Origin: Bacteroidales bacterium
GTDB lineage: Bacteria > Bacteroidota > Bacteroidia > Bacteroidales > WCHB1-69
Direction: 5' to 3'
DNA length: 53,871 nucleotides
Assembly: GCA_017527945.1 (NCBI GenBank)
Contig: JAFXPL010000029.1
Coordinates: forward strand, 1 to 53,871
The notes below the pieces were generated by a model that saw only the letters and a list, made by a program, of their open reading frames with translations, was not told the origin of the DNA and searched no databases. Shown here piece by piece: positions 8,174 to 17,110 of the stretch (position 1 is its first letter; the number at the start of each line of letters is the position of its first letter). The translations under genes were made by a program, and so were the position numbers.

Positions 8174-8546
8174 GCGAAAATGTGCGAAAAAGACGAAAAA
8201 GCACGAAAATATAATCAGCTAAACAATAATAATAAACCAAGTAAACATAAAATCATGAGAACAATGAACAATATCGTATTTCCTAATGAATCCTATAAAA
8301 TCAACGGAGCCATATTTGAGGTACATAAGCGGCTTGGGATTGGCCTGTTAGAAAAGGTCTATCAAGAAGCTTTTGAAAAAGAATTGAAATTTCAGAACTT
8401 ACAAATGCACATAAAGCACAGGTGAGAAACTATCTTGGCATTACGGGTTATAAGTTGGGACTCCTTGTCAACTTTAATCAAGAATATGTGAACCCTATTC
8501 GTATCTTGAACAGTGCTGCCATTTGATATTTTTCGCACATTTTCGC
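8174..8546. repeat. Perfect 18-bp inverted repeats bracketing the broken GxxExxY gene
   Basis: Left arm 8174-8191 (GCGAAAATGTGCGAAAAA) is exactly the reverse complement of right arm 8529-8546. The arms abut the epimerase stop on one side and the GxxExxY remnant's stop on the other. Both arms sit in A-rich CGAAAA-type degenerate repeats that continue to about 8215 on the left and about 8570 on the right. Confidence 0.85.
8255..8526 (+). pseudogene. GxxExxY protein, internal deletion with frameshift
   Basis: The frame from ATG 8255 (or 8264) encodes a typical GxxExxY N-terminus: INGAIFEVHKRLGIGLLEKVYQEAFEKEL, given here in two parts as INGAIFEVHKRLG and IGLLEKVYQEAFEKEL. It then stops at 8423-8425. 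A second frame picks up exactly at that point with the family C-terminus (HKAQVRNYLGITG, then YKLGLLVNFN) and ends at 8526. About 45 residues of the middle, where the family's conserved acidic/Lys positions lie, are missing. The family is usually about 120-130 residues and of unknown function, with a suspected PD-(D/E)XK-like fold. It is AT-rich, unlike the flanking sugar genes, and is enclosed by 18-bp inverted repeats. Confidence 0.85.
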
Positions 8547-8595
8547 CGTTTTTGTTTATTTCGCAATTATTTCTATCCGCATTTTTTTTAACAAT

Positions 8596-9864
<1,269 letters not shown>

Positions 9865-9894
9865 AAATCTGATCTTTAGCCAAAATATAAATAT

Positions 9895-10116
9895 ATGGAA
9901 TATAGCATTATCATAGAAAAGAATCCGGAAACAGGATGGTATTGTGGGCAGTGTTCACAGATGCCCGAAGCCATGAGCCAGGGAGCGACTCTTGACGAGT
10001 TAATGCAGAATATGAAAGAAGCTATTGAACTTGCTATAGAATGTCGCAAAGAAGAGTTGAGAAACTTGTATAAAAATCGTAAAGTTTTTCACAGAAGATT
10101 GACAGTGAATGCATGA
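9895..10116 (+). CDS. hicB: HicB-family antitoxin (short form)
   Basis: 73 residues. The partial RNase-H-like fold of HicB is visible: YSIIIEKNPETGWYCGQCSQMPEAMSQG, given as YSIIIEKNPETGWYCGQC then SQMPEAMSQGATLDEL, followed by the NMKEAIELAIE helix. No C-terminal helix-turn-helix or ribbon-helix-helix domain is present, so autoregulation would need another mechanism. Its ATGA overlaps the hicA start, which implies translational coupling. The order hicB-hicA is the reverse of the best-studied E. coli pair but is common. It sits between two polysaccharide genes with AT-richer sequence. Confidence 0.85.
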   Translation: MEYSIIIEKNPETGWYCGQCSQMPEAMSQGATLDELMQNMKEAIELAIECRKEELRNLYKNRKVFHRRLTVNA

Positions 10117-10310
10117 AAAAGGAAAAATTTCTGAAATACCTTCGAATGAATCATTGTTATCCCACGGGCAGGCAGAAAGGCAGTCATGCCCAGTTTGTGA
10201 ATCAAGATACCGGTGCAAAAACCATTATACCTTTGCACAGTGACATTGACGATTTGTTGGTGAAGAAGATCTGTAAACAATTGGGCATACCTTCGGCAGG
10301 AAATAATTAG
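10113..10310 (+). CDS. hicA: HicA-family mRNA interferase toxin
   Basis: 65 residues, usual for HicA, which has a double-stranded-RNA-binding-like fold and cleaves mRNA. The catalytic His lies in QKGSHAQF (His25), followed by KTIIPLHSDIDDLLVKKICKQLGI, given as TIIPLHSDIDDLLVKKICK then QLGI, the standard ending. The start codon overlaps the hicB stop. The gene ends 3 bp before wzx, so the pair is transcribed within the polysaccharide operon. It looks intact. Confidence 0.87.
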   Translation: MKKEKFLKYLRMNHCYPTGRQKGSHAQFVNQDTGAKTIIPLHSDIDDLLVKKICKQLGIPSAGNN

Positions 10311-10313
10311 AAC

Positions 10314-11582
10314 ATGAACAAGCTCCAACGGCGTATTTCTTCGATGAAAGGCGATAACGCCCGCACGCTGACGAAGAACTTTTCGGCATTGGCGATATTG
10401 CAGGCCATGCGCTACCTGATTCCGTTCGTCGTGCTGCCGTATGTCACGCCCATCATCGGGGTCGAGCATTTCGGAGACATCGCCATCGCGTACTCCATCG
10501 CGCTGATTTTCCAGACCATCGTCAACTTCAGCTTCGACTTCATCGGCGCCCGCGACGTGGCCCGCAACCGCGAGGATCAGGACAAGGTCTCCGACATTGT
10601 CTCCACGATTCTCTGCGCCCGCATCGTGCTTTATGTTTTGGCGTTCGTGCTGCTTGCCGGTCTTGTGGCCGTTGTCCCGAAATTCCGCGAGATATGGCTG
10701 CTGATCCTGATTTCTGTGGCCACGGCCTTCTTCTCGATGAACGTCTCCGAATGGTTTTTCCAAGGCATCGAGAAGATGGAACACATCACCATCGTGAATG
10801 TGATTTCGCGGGTGGTCTATTTGGCGCTGATTTTCCTGTTCATCAAGGAACGGGAGGATTATCTGCTCTATCCTTTGTTCAACATGCTCGGTTTTGTGAT
10901 GGCGTCCGGTTATTCCATCATCATGATGACGAAAAAATACAGGTGCCGCCTGAAAATACCGCCGTTTGCCCGGATTTTGGACAGTTTCAAGATCGGGAAG
11001 GATCTGTTTGTCAATCAGGTGTGCATGAGTTTCTGTGTCAACTTGCCCAACATTCTTTTAGGCACGCTTTCGGGTTCCGCCGCTGCGGGGCTGTATGACG
11101 CCGCCGGCAAGCTGCACAATGCGGGCAAGCACAGTATCGACGTGCTGAACCGTACCTTTTTCCCGTTTTTGTCGCGCCGCATGGACAAGCATAACGGCTA
11201 CCGTCGCATCAACTTCGTCTTTTCGCTGTTGCTCGCGGTCGCCCTCTTCTTCTTGGCGCCGTTGCTCATCCGCTTGCTCTACTCAGAGGAGTTCGTGTCG
11301 GCCATTCCGCTGCTGCGCATCCTTTCGGTGTCGGTCTTCTTCACCGGCATCAGCAGCGCATACGGGCTCAACTACCTGATGCTCGTGGGGCGTGAAAAAC
11401 TGCTGCGTAACATCACGCTGACCGTCACGCTGGTCGGGGTGGTGCTGTTTGTGTTGCTGACCAAGCTGTACGGCACAGTCGGCGCGGCGGTGGCCGTGGT
11501 CATCCTGAATGCAGGCTTCGCCGTGTCCTATTTTGTGGCAGCAAAACGCTGTCCGTCGAATGAAAACGTTGTACAATCGTGA
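10314..11582 (+). CDS. wzx: Wzx-type polysaccharide flippase
   Basis: 422 residues with about 12 hydrophobic segments, the size and pattern of MATE/MOP-superfamily Wzx proteins that flip undecaprenyl-diphosphate-linked repeat units across the inner membrane. N-terminal NFSALAILQAMRYLIPFVVLPY and the internal FQGIEKMEHITIVN are typical of the polysaccharide-transport branch (the first quoted as NFSALAILQAMRYLIP). It overlaps the next gene by 4 bp (GTGA), indicating coupling with the Wzy-like protein. Confidence 0.9.
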   Translation: MNKLQRRISSMKGDNARTLTKNFSALAILQAMRYLIPFVVLPYVTPIIGVEHFGDIAIAYSIALIFQTIVNFSFDFIGARDVARNREDQDKVSDIVSTILCARIVLYVLAFVLLAGLVAVVPKFREIWLLILISVATAFFSMNVSEWFFQGIEKMEHITIVNVISRVVYLALIFLFIKEREDYLLYPLFNMLGFVMASGYSIIMMTKKYRCRLKIPPFARILDSFKIGKDLFVNQVCMSFCVNLPNILLGTLSGSAAAGLYDAAGKLHNAGKHSIDVLNRTFFPFLSRRMDKHNGYRRINFVFSLLLAVALFFLAPLLIRLLYSEEFVSAIPLLRILSVSVFFTGISSAYGLNYLMLVGREKLLRNITLTVTLVGVVLFVLLTKLYGTVGAAVAVVILNAGFAVSYFVAAKRCPSNENVVQS

Positions 11583-12745
11583 GTATCGCTGTTTTGATAT
11601 TGCTGTCTGTCGCCGTCCTGGCGCTCACCGTGTGGAAAGCGGAACGCCCGGCGGTCTATGTGCTGTGCGCCGCCTTCCTCCTGCGAATGTTGGTGCTTCT
11701 CACGGACTATTGCCATTGGGGGCATATTCCCTTCACGGGGGCTGACACGGAGGATTTCCACATCACCACGCTGGCTTTCATCGCGGGTACCGGACCGATC
11801 AAGACGAACTACACCTACGTCCTCGCCCTCTTTTATCGAATTTTCGGCGATGGCGGCCGGCTGATGGCGCAGTTCTTCAACGTGTTGCTGTCGTATGGCG
11901 CGGTGATGCTGGTCTATGCGACGCTCCGAGATTTGGAAATCCCCCGGAAGCGTCTTCTTCTGGCGGTTTCCTTGGTCGCGTTCATGCCCGCCACACTTTT
12001 CCTGTCGGGTGTTCTCTTGCGCGAAGCCTGGATTCAGTTCTTTTTGACGCTTTCGGCGTGCGCCTTTGTCTGGTGGTACCGAAAGGGTAGTATGGCCAAT
12101 GTTGTTGTCTGTTTAACAGCTACTTATGCGTCTATGTTGATGCACGCGGGCTGCATAGGCGCTCTTGCGGTGTATGCGGCCGGATTCCTGCTTGCGCGAA
12201 CTTGGAAGACGGTAGGGGGGAGGACTTACGCGGTCACGGCGTGCCTTTTGGCGGGCTTTCTCGCCATTTTGCTGCTGGTGCCCGACCTGTTGCTGGCCAA
12301 GTTTCACCATGCTGCGGTAAGCGGACATAGCTTCAACCCGAAACCGGTCGCAGCGGGTTCCTCCTACCTGATGTGGATGAAGGGCATGTCGCTGCCGATG
12401 AAGCTGCTGCTGTCGCCGGTGCGGATGTTCTACCTGCTGTTTTCGCCGCTGCCCTTCGACTGGCGCGACGTGACGGACGGCATCGTCTTTATGGTGGACA
12501 GTGTGTTTTATATCGTATTGACTGTCATGGTGTTCCGCCATCCCTTATTGGGCAAGGAGGCTAAAATGAAACGTTTTCTGATATATACGGTGTTCGCGCT
12601 GACTTTCGTGTTCGCGATGGGCACGACCAACGCCGGCACCGCCGTGCGACACCGCGCCAAATTCTTGCCGGTGATGGTGTTGGCCGCTTCGCTGACCGCT
12701 GCCAAAACCAACCCTGACTCCTGCGAATTAACCGATGTCGAATGA
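11579..12745 (+). CDS. Multi-pass membrane protein, probable Wzy-like polymerase
   Basis: 388 residues starting at GTG 11579, overlapping the wzx stop. About nine to ten hydrophobic segments are visible. An extracytoplasmic-type loop follows the first segments (FTGADTEDFHITTLAFIAGT). FLSGVLLREAWIQFF resembles the conserved 'sgvlREalv' region seen in EpsG/Wzy-like proteins. O-antigen and capsule polymerases are very divergent, so the call rests on topology plus the place next to wzx. It could instead be a membrane glycosyltransferase. Confidence 0.6.
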   Translation: MSIAVLILLSVAVLALTVWKAERPAVYVLCAAFLLRMLVLLTDYCHWGHIPFTGADTEDFHITTLAFIAGTGPIKTNYTYVLALFYRIFGDGGRLMAQFFNVLLSYGAVMLVYATLRDLEIPRKRLLLAVSLVAFMPATLFLSGVLLREAWIQFFLTLSACAFVWWYRKGSMANVVVCLTATYASMLMHAGCIGALAVYAAGFLLARTWKTVGGRTYAVTACLLAGFLAILLLVPDLLLAKFHHAAVSGHSFNPKPVAAGSSYLMWMKGMSLPMKLLLSPVRMFYLLFSPLPFDWRDVTDGIVFMVDSVFYIVLTVMVFRHPLLGKEAKMKRFLIYTVFALTFVFAMGTTNAGTAVRHRAKFLPVMVLAASLTAAKTNPDSCELTDVE

Positions 12746-12762
12746 ATAAATGCCTATAAAAC

Positions 12763-13326
12763 ATGAACGGACGAGTTCTTTTCGAGAAATATGGCGCTGT
12801 CATACGTTTTATGTCGAAATGTATGTCCCTTCTGCCTAAAAGATGGGTGGAATGGCGGTATTTTCGTTGCCACGGACGCGGAAACTGGAGTATTCTGATG
12901 CGTTATCTCCGTGTGCGGGCCTTGGCAAGAAAAACGGGCGCGAACGTCTGTGTAATGGATCATGTCTATCTGCAGCACTGCGAGAATCTTGAGATTGGCG
13001 ACAACGTCTCCATCCATGAGCAGTGCAACCTCAACGCGTATGGCGGCGTGCGCATAGGGAATGATGTCTCCATCGCGCACGGGACTTCCATCGTGAGTTT
13101 CAACCATACCTGGGCGGACGAGGCGACCCCCATCAAGTACAACCCGTCGGAGGCGCTTCCGGTGGTCATCGGGAACGATGTCTGGATCGGCTGCGGGGTG
13201 CGCATCCTCGGCGGCGTCACGATCGGCGACCGCGTGGTGATTGCCGCCGGCGCCGTGGTCAACAAAGACTGCGAGCCGCACGGGGTCTATGCCGGGGTGC
13301 CGGCGAAGCTTGTGAAGCGGATTTAG
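12763..13326 (+). CDS. Left-handed beta-helix acyltransferase (maltose/galactoside O-acetyltransferase-like)
   Basis: 187 residues. Hexapeptide repeats run from about residue 75 (CENLEIGDNVSIHE) to 182, with the catalytic-His region SFNHTWADE and the closing VVIGNDVWIGCGVRILGG, GAVVNKDC and GVPAKLVK signatures of the NodL/Maa/WbbJ family. It likely O-acetylates a sugar of the repeat unit, on the cytoplasmic side, using acetyl-CoA. The N-terminal 60 residues are basic and partly hydrophobic. Context only suggests the acceptor. Confidence 0.85.
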   Translation: MNGRVLFEKYGAVIRFMSKCMSLLPKRWVEWRYFRCHGRGNWSILMRYLRVRALARKTGANVCVMDHVYLQHCENLEIGDNVSIHEQCNLNAYGGVRIGNDVSIAHGTSIVSFNHTWADEATPIKYNPSEALPVVIGNDVWIGCGVRILGGVTIGDRVVIAAGAVVNKDCEPHGVYAGVPAKLVKRI

Positions 13327-13335
13327 GGGAGGCGG

Positions 13336-13382
13336 ATACAAGGTTCAAGGTTCAAAGTTCAAGGTTTAAGGTTCAAAGTTCG
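13336..13382 (+). repeat. 7-bp tandem array between acyltransferase and glycosyltransferase
   Basis: Six units of the form AGGTTCA/AAGTTCA. The period is 7, unlike the 9-bp arrays elsewhere in the operon. Confidence 0.85.
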
Positions 13383-13389
13383 AGAGGAC

Positions 13390-14478
13390 ATGGCAGAGAA
13401 AGACATTTTGGTGTTAACCAACAGTATTGTCGGGTTGTTTGCTTTCCGGAAGGAGGTGGTGGCGGCTTTGTTGGGGCGCGGGTTTCGCGTGTGGATTTCT
13501 TCGCCGGACGATGACCATGACAAGTATTTATATTTCAAGGAGTTGGGTTGTGAGATGGTGGAGACGGCGGTGGATCGGAGGGGCACGAACCCTTTTCGGG
13601 ATTTCGGTCTTCTGCGCTCGTATCTCCGCCTGATGCGCCGGACAAAGCCTGCTGCGGTGCTGACCTACACGGTCAAGCCGAACGTCTATGGCGGGGTGGC
13701 GGCGCGTATGGCGCATGTCCCCCAATTGGCGAACATCACGGGCTTGGGCACTGCCGTCGAGAACCCCGGGTTGTTGAGCCGGATCACCGTTGCGATGTAC
13801 CGTTTTGGCCTGAAAAGGGCGAAAACCGTGTTCTACCAAAACGCTTCCATACAGGAATTTTGCCGAAAAAAGGGAATAGGCCGCCACGGGGTGCTGCTGC
13901 CGGGCAGCGGCGTGAACCTCGAATGGCACGCTGTGCAGCCCTATCCGATACAAGGGAGTCCGATCCGTTTCCTCTTCATTAGCAGGGTGATGCGCGACAA
14001 GGGCATTGAGGAGCTCTTGGAGGCCGCCGAAGCCGTCCGGAGGAACCATCCGCAAGTCGAGTTCCACATTCTCGGACCTTGCGAGGACGGTTACGAGGCG
14101 CGTCTTCGCGAATTTTGCGACCGGGAGGTGGTCGTGTGGCACGGGAGCGTGCCGGATGTGCGACCCTACTTGCGCGAGGCGTGGTGCACGGTGCATCCGT
14201 CGTACCACGAGGGCATGGCCAACGTGCTGTTGGAGAGCGCGGCGGCGGGACGGCCCGTCATCACCACCGATGTGCCTGGCTGCCGCGAAACCGTTGACGT
14301 AGGGGTCAGCGGACTGATTTGCGTCCCCAAGAATGCTTCATCCCTCGCGGACGCGCTGGAGCGTTTCCTCCGGCTTCCTTACGACGAGAAGGTGCGCATG
14401 GGCCTCGCTGGCCGCGAGTTTGTCTCGAAACACTTCGACCGCAACATCATCATAAACGCCTACCTAAACGAACTTTAA
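13390..14478 (+). CDS. GT4-family glycosyltransferase, PglA-like
   Basis: 362 residues with a GT-B fold. The N-terminal acceptor domain begins DILVLTNSIVGLFAFRKE. The nucleotide-sugar domain carries FLFISRVMRDKGIEELLEA (about 195-214) and the donor signature SYHEGMANVLLESAAAGRPV (about 273-292). The sequence resembles Campylobacter PglA, which adds GalNAc to diNAcBac-diphospho-undecaprenol, and it sits directly before PglC-, PglD- and PglE-like genes. It is the only clear non-initiating glycosyltransferase in the locus. The likely donor is UDP-GalNAc or UDP-GalNAcA, which is an inference from context. Confidence 0.87.
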   Translation: MAEKDILVLTNSIVGLFAFRKEVVAALLGRGFRVWISSPDDDHDKYLYFKELGCEMVETAVDRRGTNPFRDFGLLRSYLRLMRRTKPAAVLTYTVKPNVYGGVAARMAHVPQLANITGLGTAVENPGLLSRITVAMYRFGLKRAKTVFYQNASIQEFCRKKGIGRHGVLLPGSGVNLEWHAVQPYPIQGSPIRFLFISRVMRDKGIEELLEAAEAVRRNHPQVEFHILGPCEDGYEARLREFCDREVVVWHGSVPDVRPYLREAWCTVHPSYHEGMANVLLESAAAGRPVITTDVPGCRETVDVGVSGLICVPKNASSLADALERFLRLPYDEKVRMGLAGREFVSKHFDRNIIINAYLNEL

Positions 14479-14481
14479 TCC

Positions 14482-14514
14482 TCCGAATCTCTCTAAACCT
14501 TCTAAACATACTAA
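14482..14514 (+). repeat. 9-bp tandem array upstream of pglC (CTAAAC orientation)
   Basis: Three to four YTCTAAACN-type units run up to the ATG at 14515. Confidence 0.75.
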
Positions 14515-15120
14515 ATGTACCCATTCTTCAAACGCTTACTCGACCTCTTCATCGCCGCGCTTGCCTTGCTGCTCGTTGGGTGGCTTCTTCTGCTTGTGGC
14601 GTTGTTTCTGCATTTCGCCAACAAGGGTGCGGGTGCCTTTTTTCTGCAAGAGCGGCCGGGCAAGGACGAGAAAATCTTCAAAATCATCAAGTTCAAGACG
14701 ATGACGGACGAGCGCGACGCGGACGGGAACCTGCTCCCTGATGCGCAGCGGCTGACGAAAGTGGGGCGTTTTGTCCGCTCGACCTCCATCGACGAGTTGC
14801 CGCAGTTGCTGAACGTGCTGAAAGGGGACATGTCGTTGGTTGGGCCGCGGCCGCTGTTGGTGCAGTATCTGCCGCTCTATTCGCCCGAGCAGGCCCGACG
14901 CCACGAGGTGCGCCCGGGGATTACGGGCTGGGCGCAGGTGCACGGGCGCAACGCCATCTCCTGGCAGGAGAAATTTAAACTTGACGTGTGGTATGTCAAT
15001 CATTGTACATTGGCGACGGATTTGAAGATTATCGCGCTGACGGTCAAGAACGTGCTGCGGCGCAAGGACATCAGCTCCGCAACGTCTGAAACGATGGAAG
15101 TTTTTACTGGAAATAATTGA
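14515..15120 (+). CDS. pglC: Initiating phosphoglycosyltransferase, PglC-like
   Basis: 201 residues, the length of the small monotopic PGT family. It has an N-terminal re-entrant hydrophobic helix (about 12-35) and the conserved KFKTMTDERD. The catalytic Asp-Glu pair SIDELPQ falls at residues 93-94, the same numbering as C. jejuni PglC. LKGDMSLVGPRPLL and VRPGITGWAQVHGRNAISWQ follow. Transfers a phospho-sugar, most likely phospho-diNAcBac, from UDP to undecaprenyl phosphate at the inner leaflet. Its stop lies 5 bp before the pglD ATG. Confidence 0.93.
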   Translation: MYPFFKRLLDLFIAALALLLVGWLLLLVALFLHFANKGAGAFFLQERPGKDEKIFKIIKFKTMTDERDADGNLLPDAQRLTKVGRFVRSTSIDELPQLLNVLKGDMSLVGPRPLLVQYLPLYSPEQARRHEVRPGITGWAQVHGRNAISWQEKFKLDVWYVNHCTLATDLKIIALTVKNVLRRKDISSATSETMEVFTGNN

Positions 15121-15125
15121 TTGTT

Positions 15126-15719
15126 ATGTATTTATATGGAGCCAGCGGCCATGGCAGGGTCATAAAGGAGATACTGGAAGCCGAAGAGCTTGAAGCGAAG
15201 GCTTTTGTGGATGACAACCCTCAGCTTGAACAGTTGGACGGGGTGCCGGTGCTGCATCAAGCAGACGGACTCTCGCCCCTGATTGTGAGTATCGGCGACA
15301 ATCGGATTCGAAAGAGGATCGCAGAGTCGTTGGACTGTTCGTTCGGGGTGGCGATACATCCTTCCGCTGTCGTCTCGCCATCTGCGAGAATAGGGGCGGG
15401 TACTGTGATTATGGCCGGGGCGGTGGTCAATGCCGGGGTGGTCATCGGTCGGCACTGCATCATCAACACCGGTGCCTCTGTCGATCACGAGTGCGTGTTG
15501 GGCGACTACTGCCACATCGCGCCTCATGCCGCCTTGTGCGGGAATGTCCGCATCGGAGAAGGGACGCTGGTGGGGGTCGGAGCCTCCATCATTCCGTGTG
15601 TGAAAGTGGGGGAGTGGAGTATAGTGGGGGCCGGCGCCGTTGTGACTGGCGACTTGCCCGCCCATTGCACCACGGTGGGGGTTCCCGCAAAAGTGATTAA
15701 GAGTAAGGACAAAAACTAA
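15126..15719 (+). CDS. pglD: Sugar O/N-acetyltransferase, PglD/NeuD family
   Basis: 197 residues from ATG 15126. A TTG at 15117 is in frame but overlaps the pglC stop and would add only three residues, so the ATG is preferred. The N-terminal Rossmann-like UDP-sugar domain starts YLYGASGHGRVIKEI. A left-handed beta-helix follows, with the catalytic-type His121 in VDHECVL, and the end is GVPAKVIK. In the diNAcBac pathway it acetylates the C4 amine of UDP-4-amino-4,6-dideoxy-GlcNAc using acetyl-CoA. The flanking pglC and pglE genes support this over a NeuD role. Confidence 0.9.
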   Translation: MYLYGASGHGRVIKEILEAEELEAKAFVDDNPQLEQLDGVPVLHQADGLSPLIVSIGDNRIRKRIAESLDCSFGVAIHPSAVVSPSARIGAGTVIMAGAVVNAGVVIGRHCIINTGASVDHECVLGDYCHIAPHAALCGNVRIGEGTLVGVGASIIPCVKVGEWSIVGAGAVVTGDLPAHCTTVGVPAKVIKSKDKN

Positions 15720-15740
15720 ACATCAGATTTATAACTCGTT

Positions 15741-16997
15741 ATGTCAGATAGAAAACGTATATTTTTATGTCTCGCACATACCAGCGAAACACAGCTTGAA
15801 TTGCAGTATATCAAGGAGGCGTTCGATACGAACTGGGTGGCGCCTCTCGGTCCGAATGTGGATGCCTTCGAGGCGTTGCTGAATGCGTATGTGGGCCACG
15901 GCAAGCACACGGTTGCGCTTGCCTCCGGCACGGCGGCTGTGCATCTGTCGCTCATCGCCAGCGGTGTCTGTCCCGGCGACGAGGTGATGGTGCAGTCCTT
16001 CACGTTCTGCGCCTCCTCCAACCCGATTGCCTACGTTGGTGCCATCCCCGTTTTTGTGGACTCGGAGCCGGATTCCTGGAACATCGACCCCGCGCTGCTG
16101 GAGTCGGCCATTGAGGACCGGATTCGCATCACCGGGCGGAAACCGAAGGCCATTCTCCCTGTCACCTTGTACGGGATGCCTTACAACATTGCGAAAATCA
16201 TGCGGATAGCGGAGAAATTCGGGATTCCGGTGATTGAGGACGCGGCCGAGGGCTTCGGTTCGCGTTTCGACGGCAGAGCCTTGGGCACTTTCGGCGACTT
16301 CGGCATCTTGAGTTTCAACGGCAACAAGATGATCACCACCTCGGGAGGCGGTGCCCTGATCTGCTCCAACGAGCAGGTCCGTCACGACATTATGTTCTAC
16401 GCCACGCAGGCTCGCGAGGCCTATCCGTATTATCAGCATGAACAGATCGGCTACAACTACCGCATGAGCAACATCTGTGCCGGCATCGGCAGGGGGCAAA
16501 TGTCGGTCTTGGATGACCATATCGCGCATCATCAGAAAGTTAACGACTTGTATGACAGATTGCTGTCGGATGTGCTGGGTATAACCGTGCACGTAAACCC
16601 TGCGCCGCAGTATGACAGCAACTTCTGGTTGACCACGGTTCTGCTCGACCCCGGTTTGCATGTCGCGGGGGAAGAGGAAGCCTATCGGACACCCGTCTGC
16701 AAGGGTATCGGAGGAGCGGGCAATGTGTTGCACAGTGCCGACAGTCTGCACACTGACTGCGAGCCGAATGCGAATGTGGAGGCTATGCGCGTGTGGTTAG
16801 ACCAACACAACATCGAGGCGCGCCCGCTGTGGAAGCCGATGCACCGGCAGCCGGTCTTCAAACACTGCCCGTCCTACGTGAACGGCGTGTCCGAGTCGCT
16901 GTTCAAGCGCGGACTTTGCCTGCCAAGCGGCCCATGCGTCACGGATGACGACGTCCGTTACATTGTGGAATGCATGAAGGAAGGGTTGCGCGCTTAG
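15741..16997 (+). CDS. pglE: DegT/DnrJ/EryC1 aminotransferase, PglE-like
   Basis: 418 residues, slightly longer than C. jejuni PglE. PLP-dependent transamination of UDP-4-keto-6-deoxy-GlcNAc at C4, glutamate as donor. Visible: substrate entry FDTNWVAPLGPNVDAFE, VEDAAEGFGSRFDGR (given from the VIEDAAEGFGS stretch), and the internal aldimine Lys196 in SFNGNKMITTSGGG. QIGYNYRMSNICAGIGRGQ follows. An extra stretch (about residues 310-350, containing AYRTPVCKGIGG) interrupts the C-terminal domain where most homologues are shorter. The TAG stop is formed by the first unit of a downstream repeat array. Confidence 0.92.
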   Translation: MSDRKRIFLCLAHTSETQLELQYIKEAFDTNWVAPLGPNVDAFEALLNAYVGHGKHTVALASGTAAVHLSLIASGVCPGDEVMVQSFTFCASSNPIAYVGAIPVFVDSEPDSWNIDPALLESAIEDRIRITGRKPKAILPVTLYGMPYNIAKIMRIAEKFGIPVIEDAAEGFGSRFDGRALGTFGDFGILSFNGNKMITTSGGGALICSNEQVRHDIMFYATQAREAYPYYQHEQIGYNYRMSNICAGIGRGQMSVLDDHIAHHQKVNDLYDRLLSDVLGITVHVNPAPQYDSNFWLTTVLLDPGLHVAGEEEAYRTPVCKGIGGAGNVLHSADSLHTDCEPNANVEAMRVWLDQHNIEARPLWKPMHRQPVFKHCPSYVNGVSESLFKRGLCLPSGPCVTDDDVRYIVECMKEGLRA

Positions 16998-17074
16998 AAG
17001 TTTAGGGTGTTTAGAAGTTTAGGAAGTTAAGGAAGTTTAGAAGTGTTTAGAAGTTTAGAAGTTTAGGGTGTTTT
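16994..17074 (+). repeat. 8-10-bp tandem array downstream of pglE (GTTTAG orientation)
   Basis: About nine units of the form GAAGTTTAG, with spacing varying between 8 and 10 bp. The first TTAG contains the pglE stop codon. The remaining 35 bp to the next gene are AT-rich without a clear promoter. Confidence 0.85.
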
Positions 17075-17110
17075 CATTCTCAATTGTAATTCTTAATTCT
17101 TAATTAAAAT

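Noticed and set aside
8255..8526. GxxExxY region as two separate small genes
   Set aside because: The two frames join at one point and together give the N- and C-terminal ends of one known family with the middle missing, which is a deletion.
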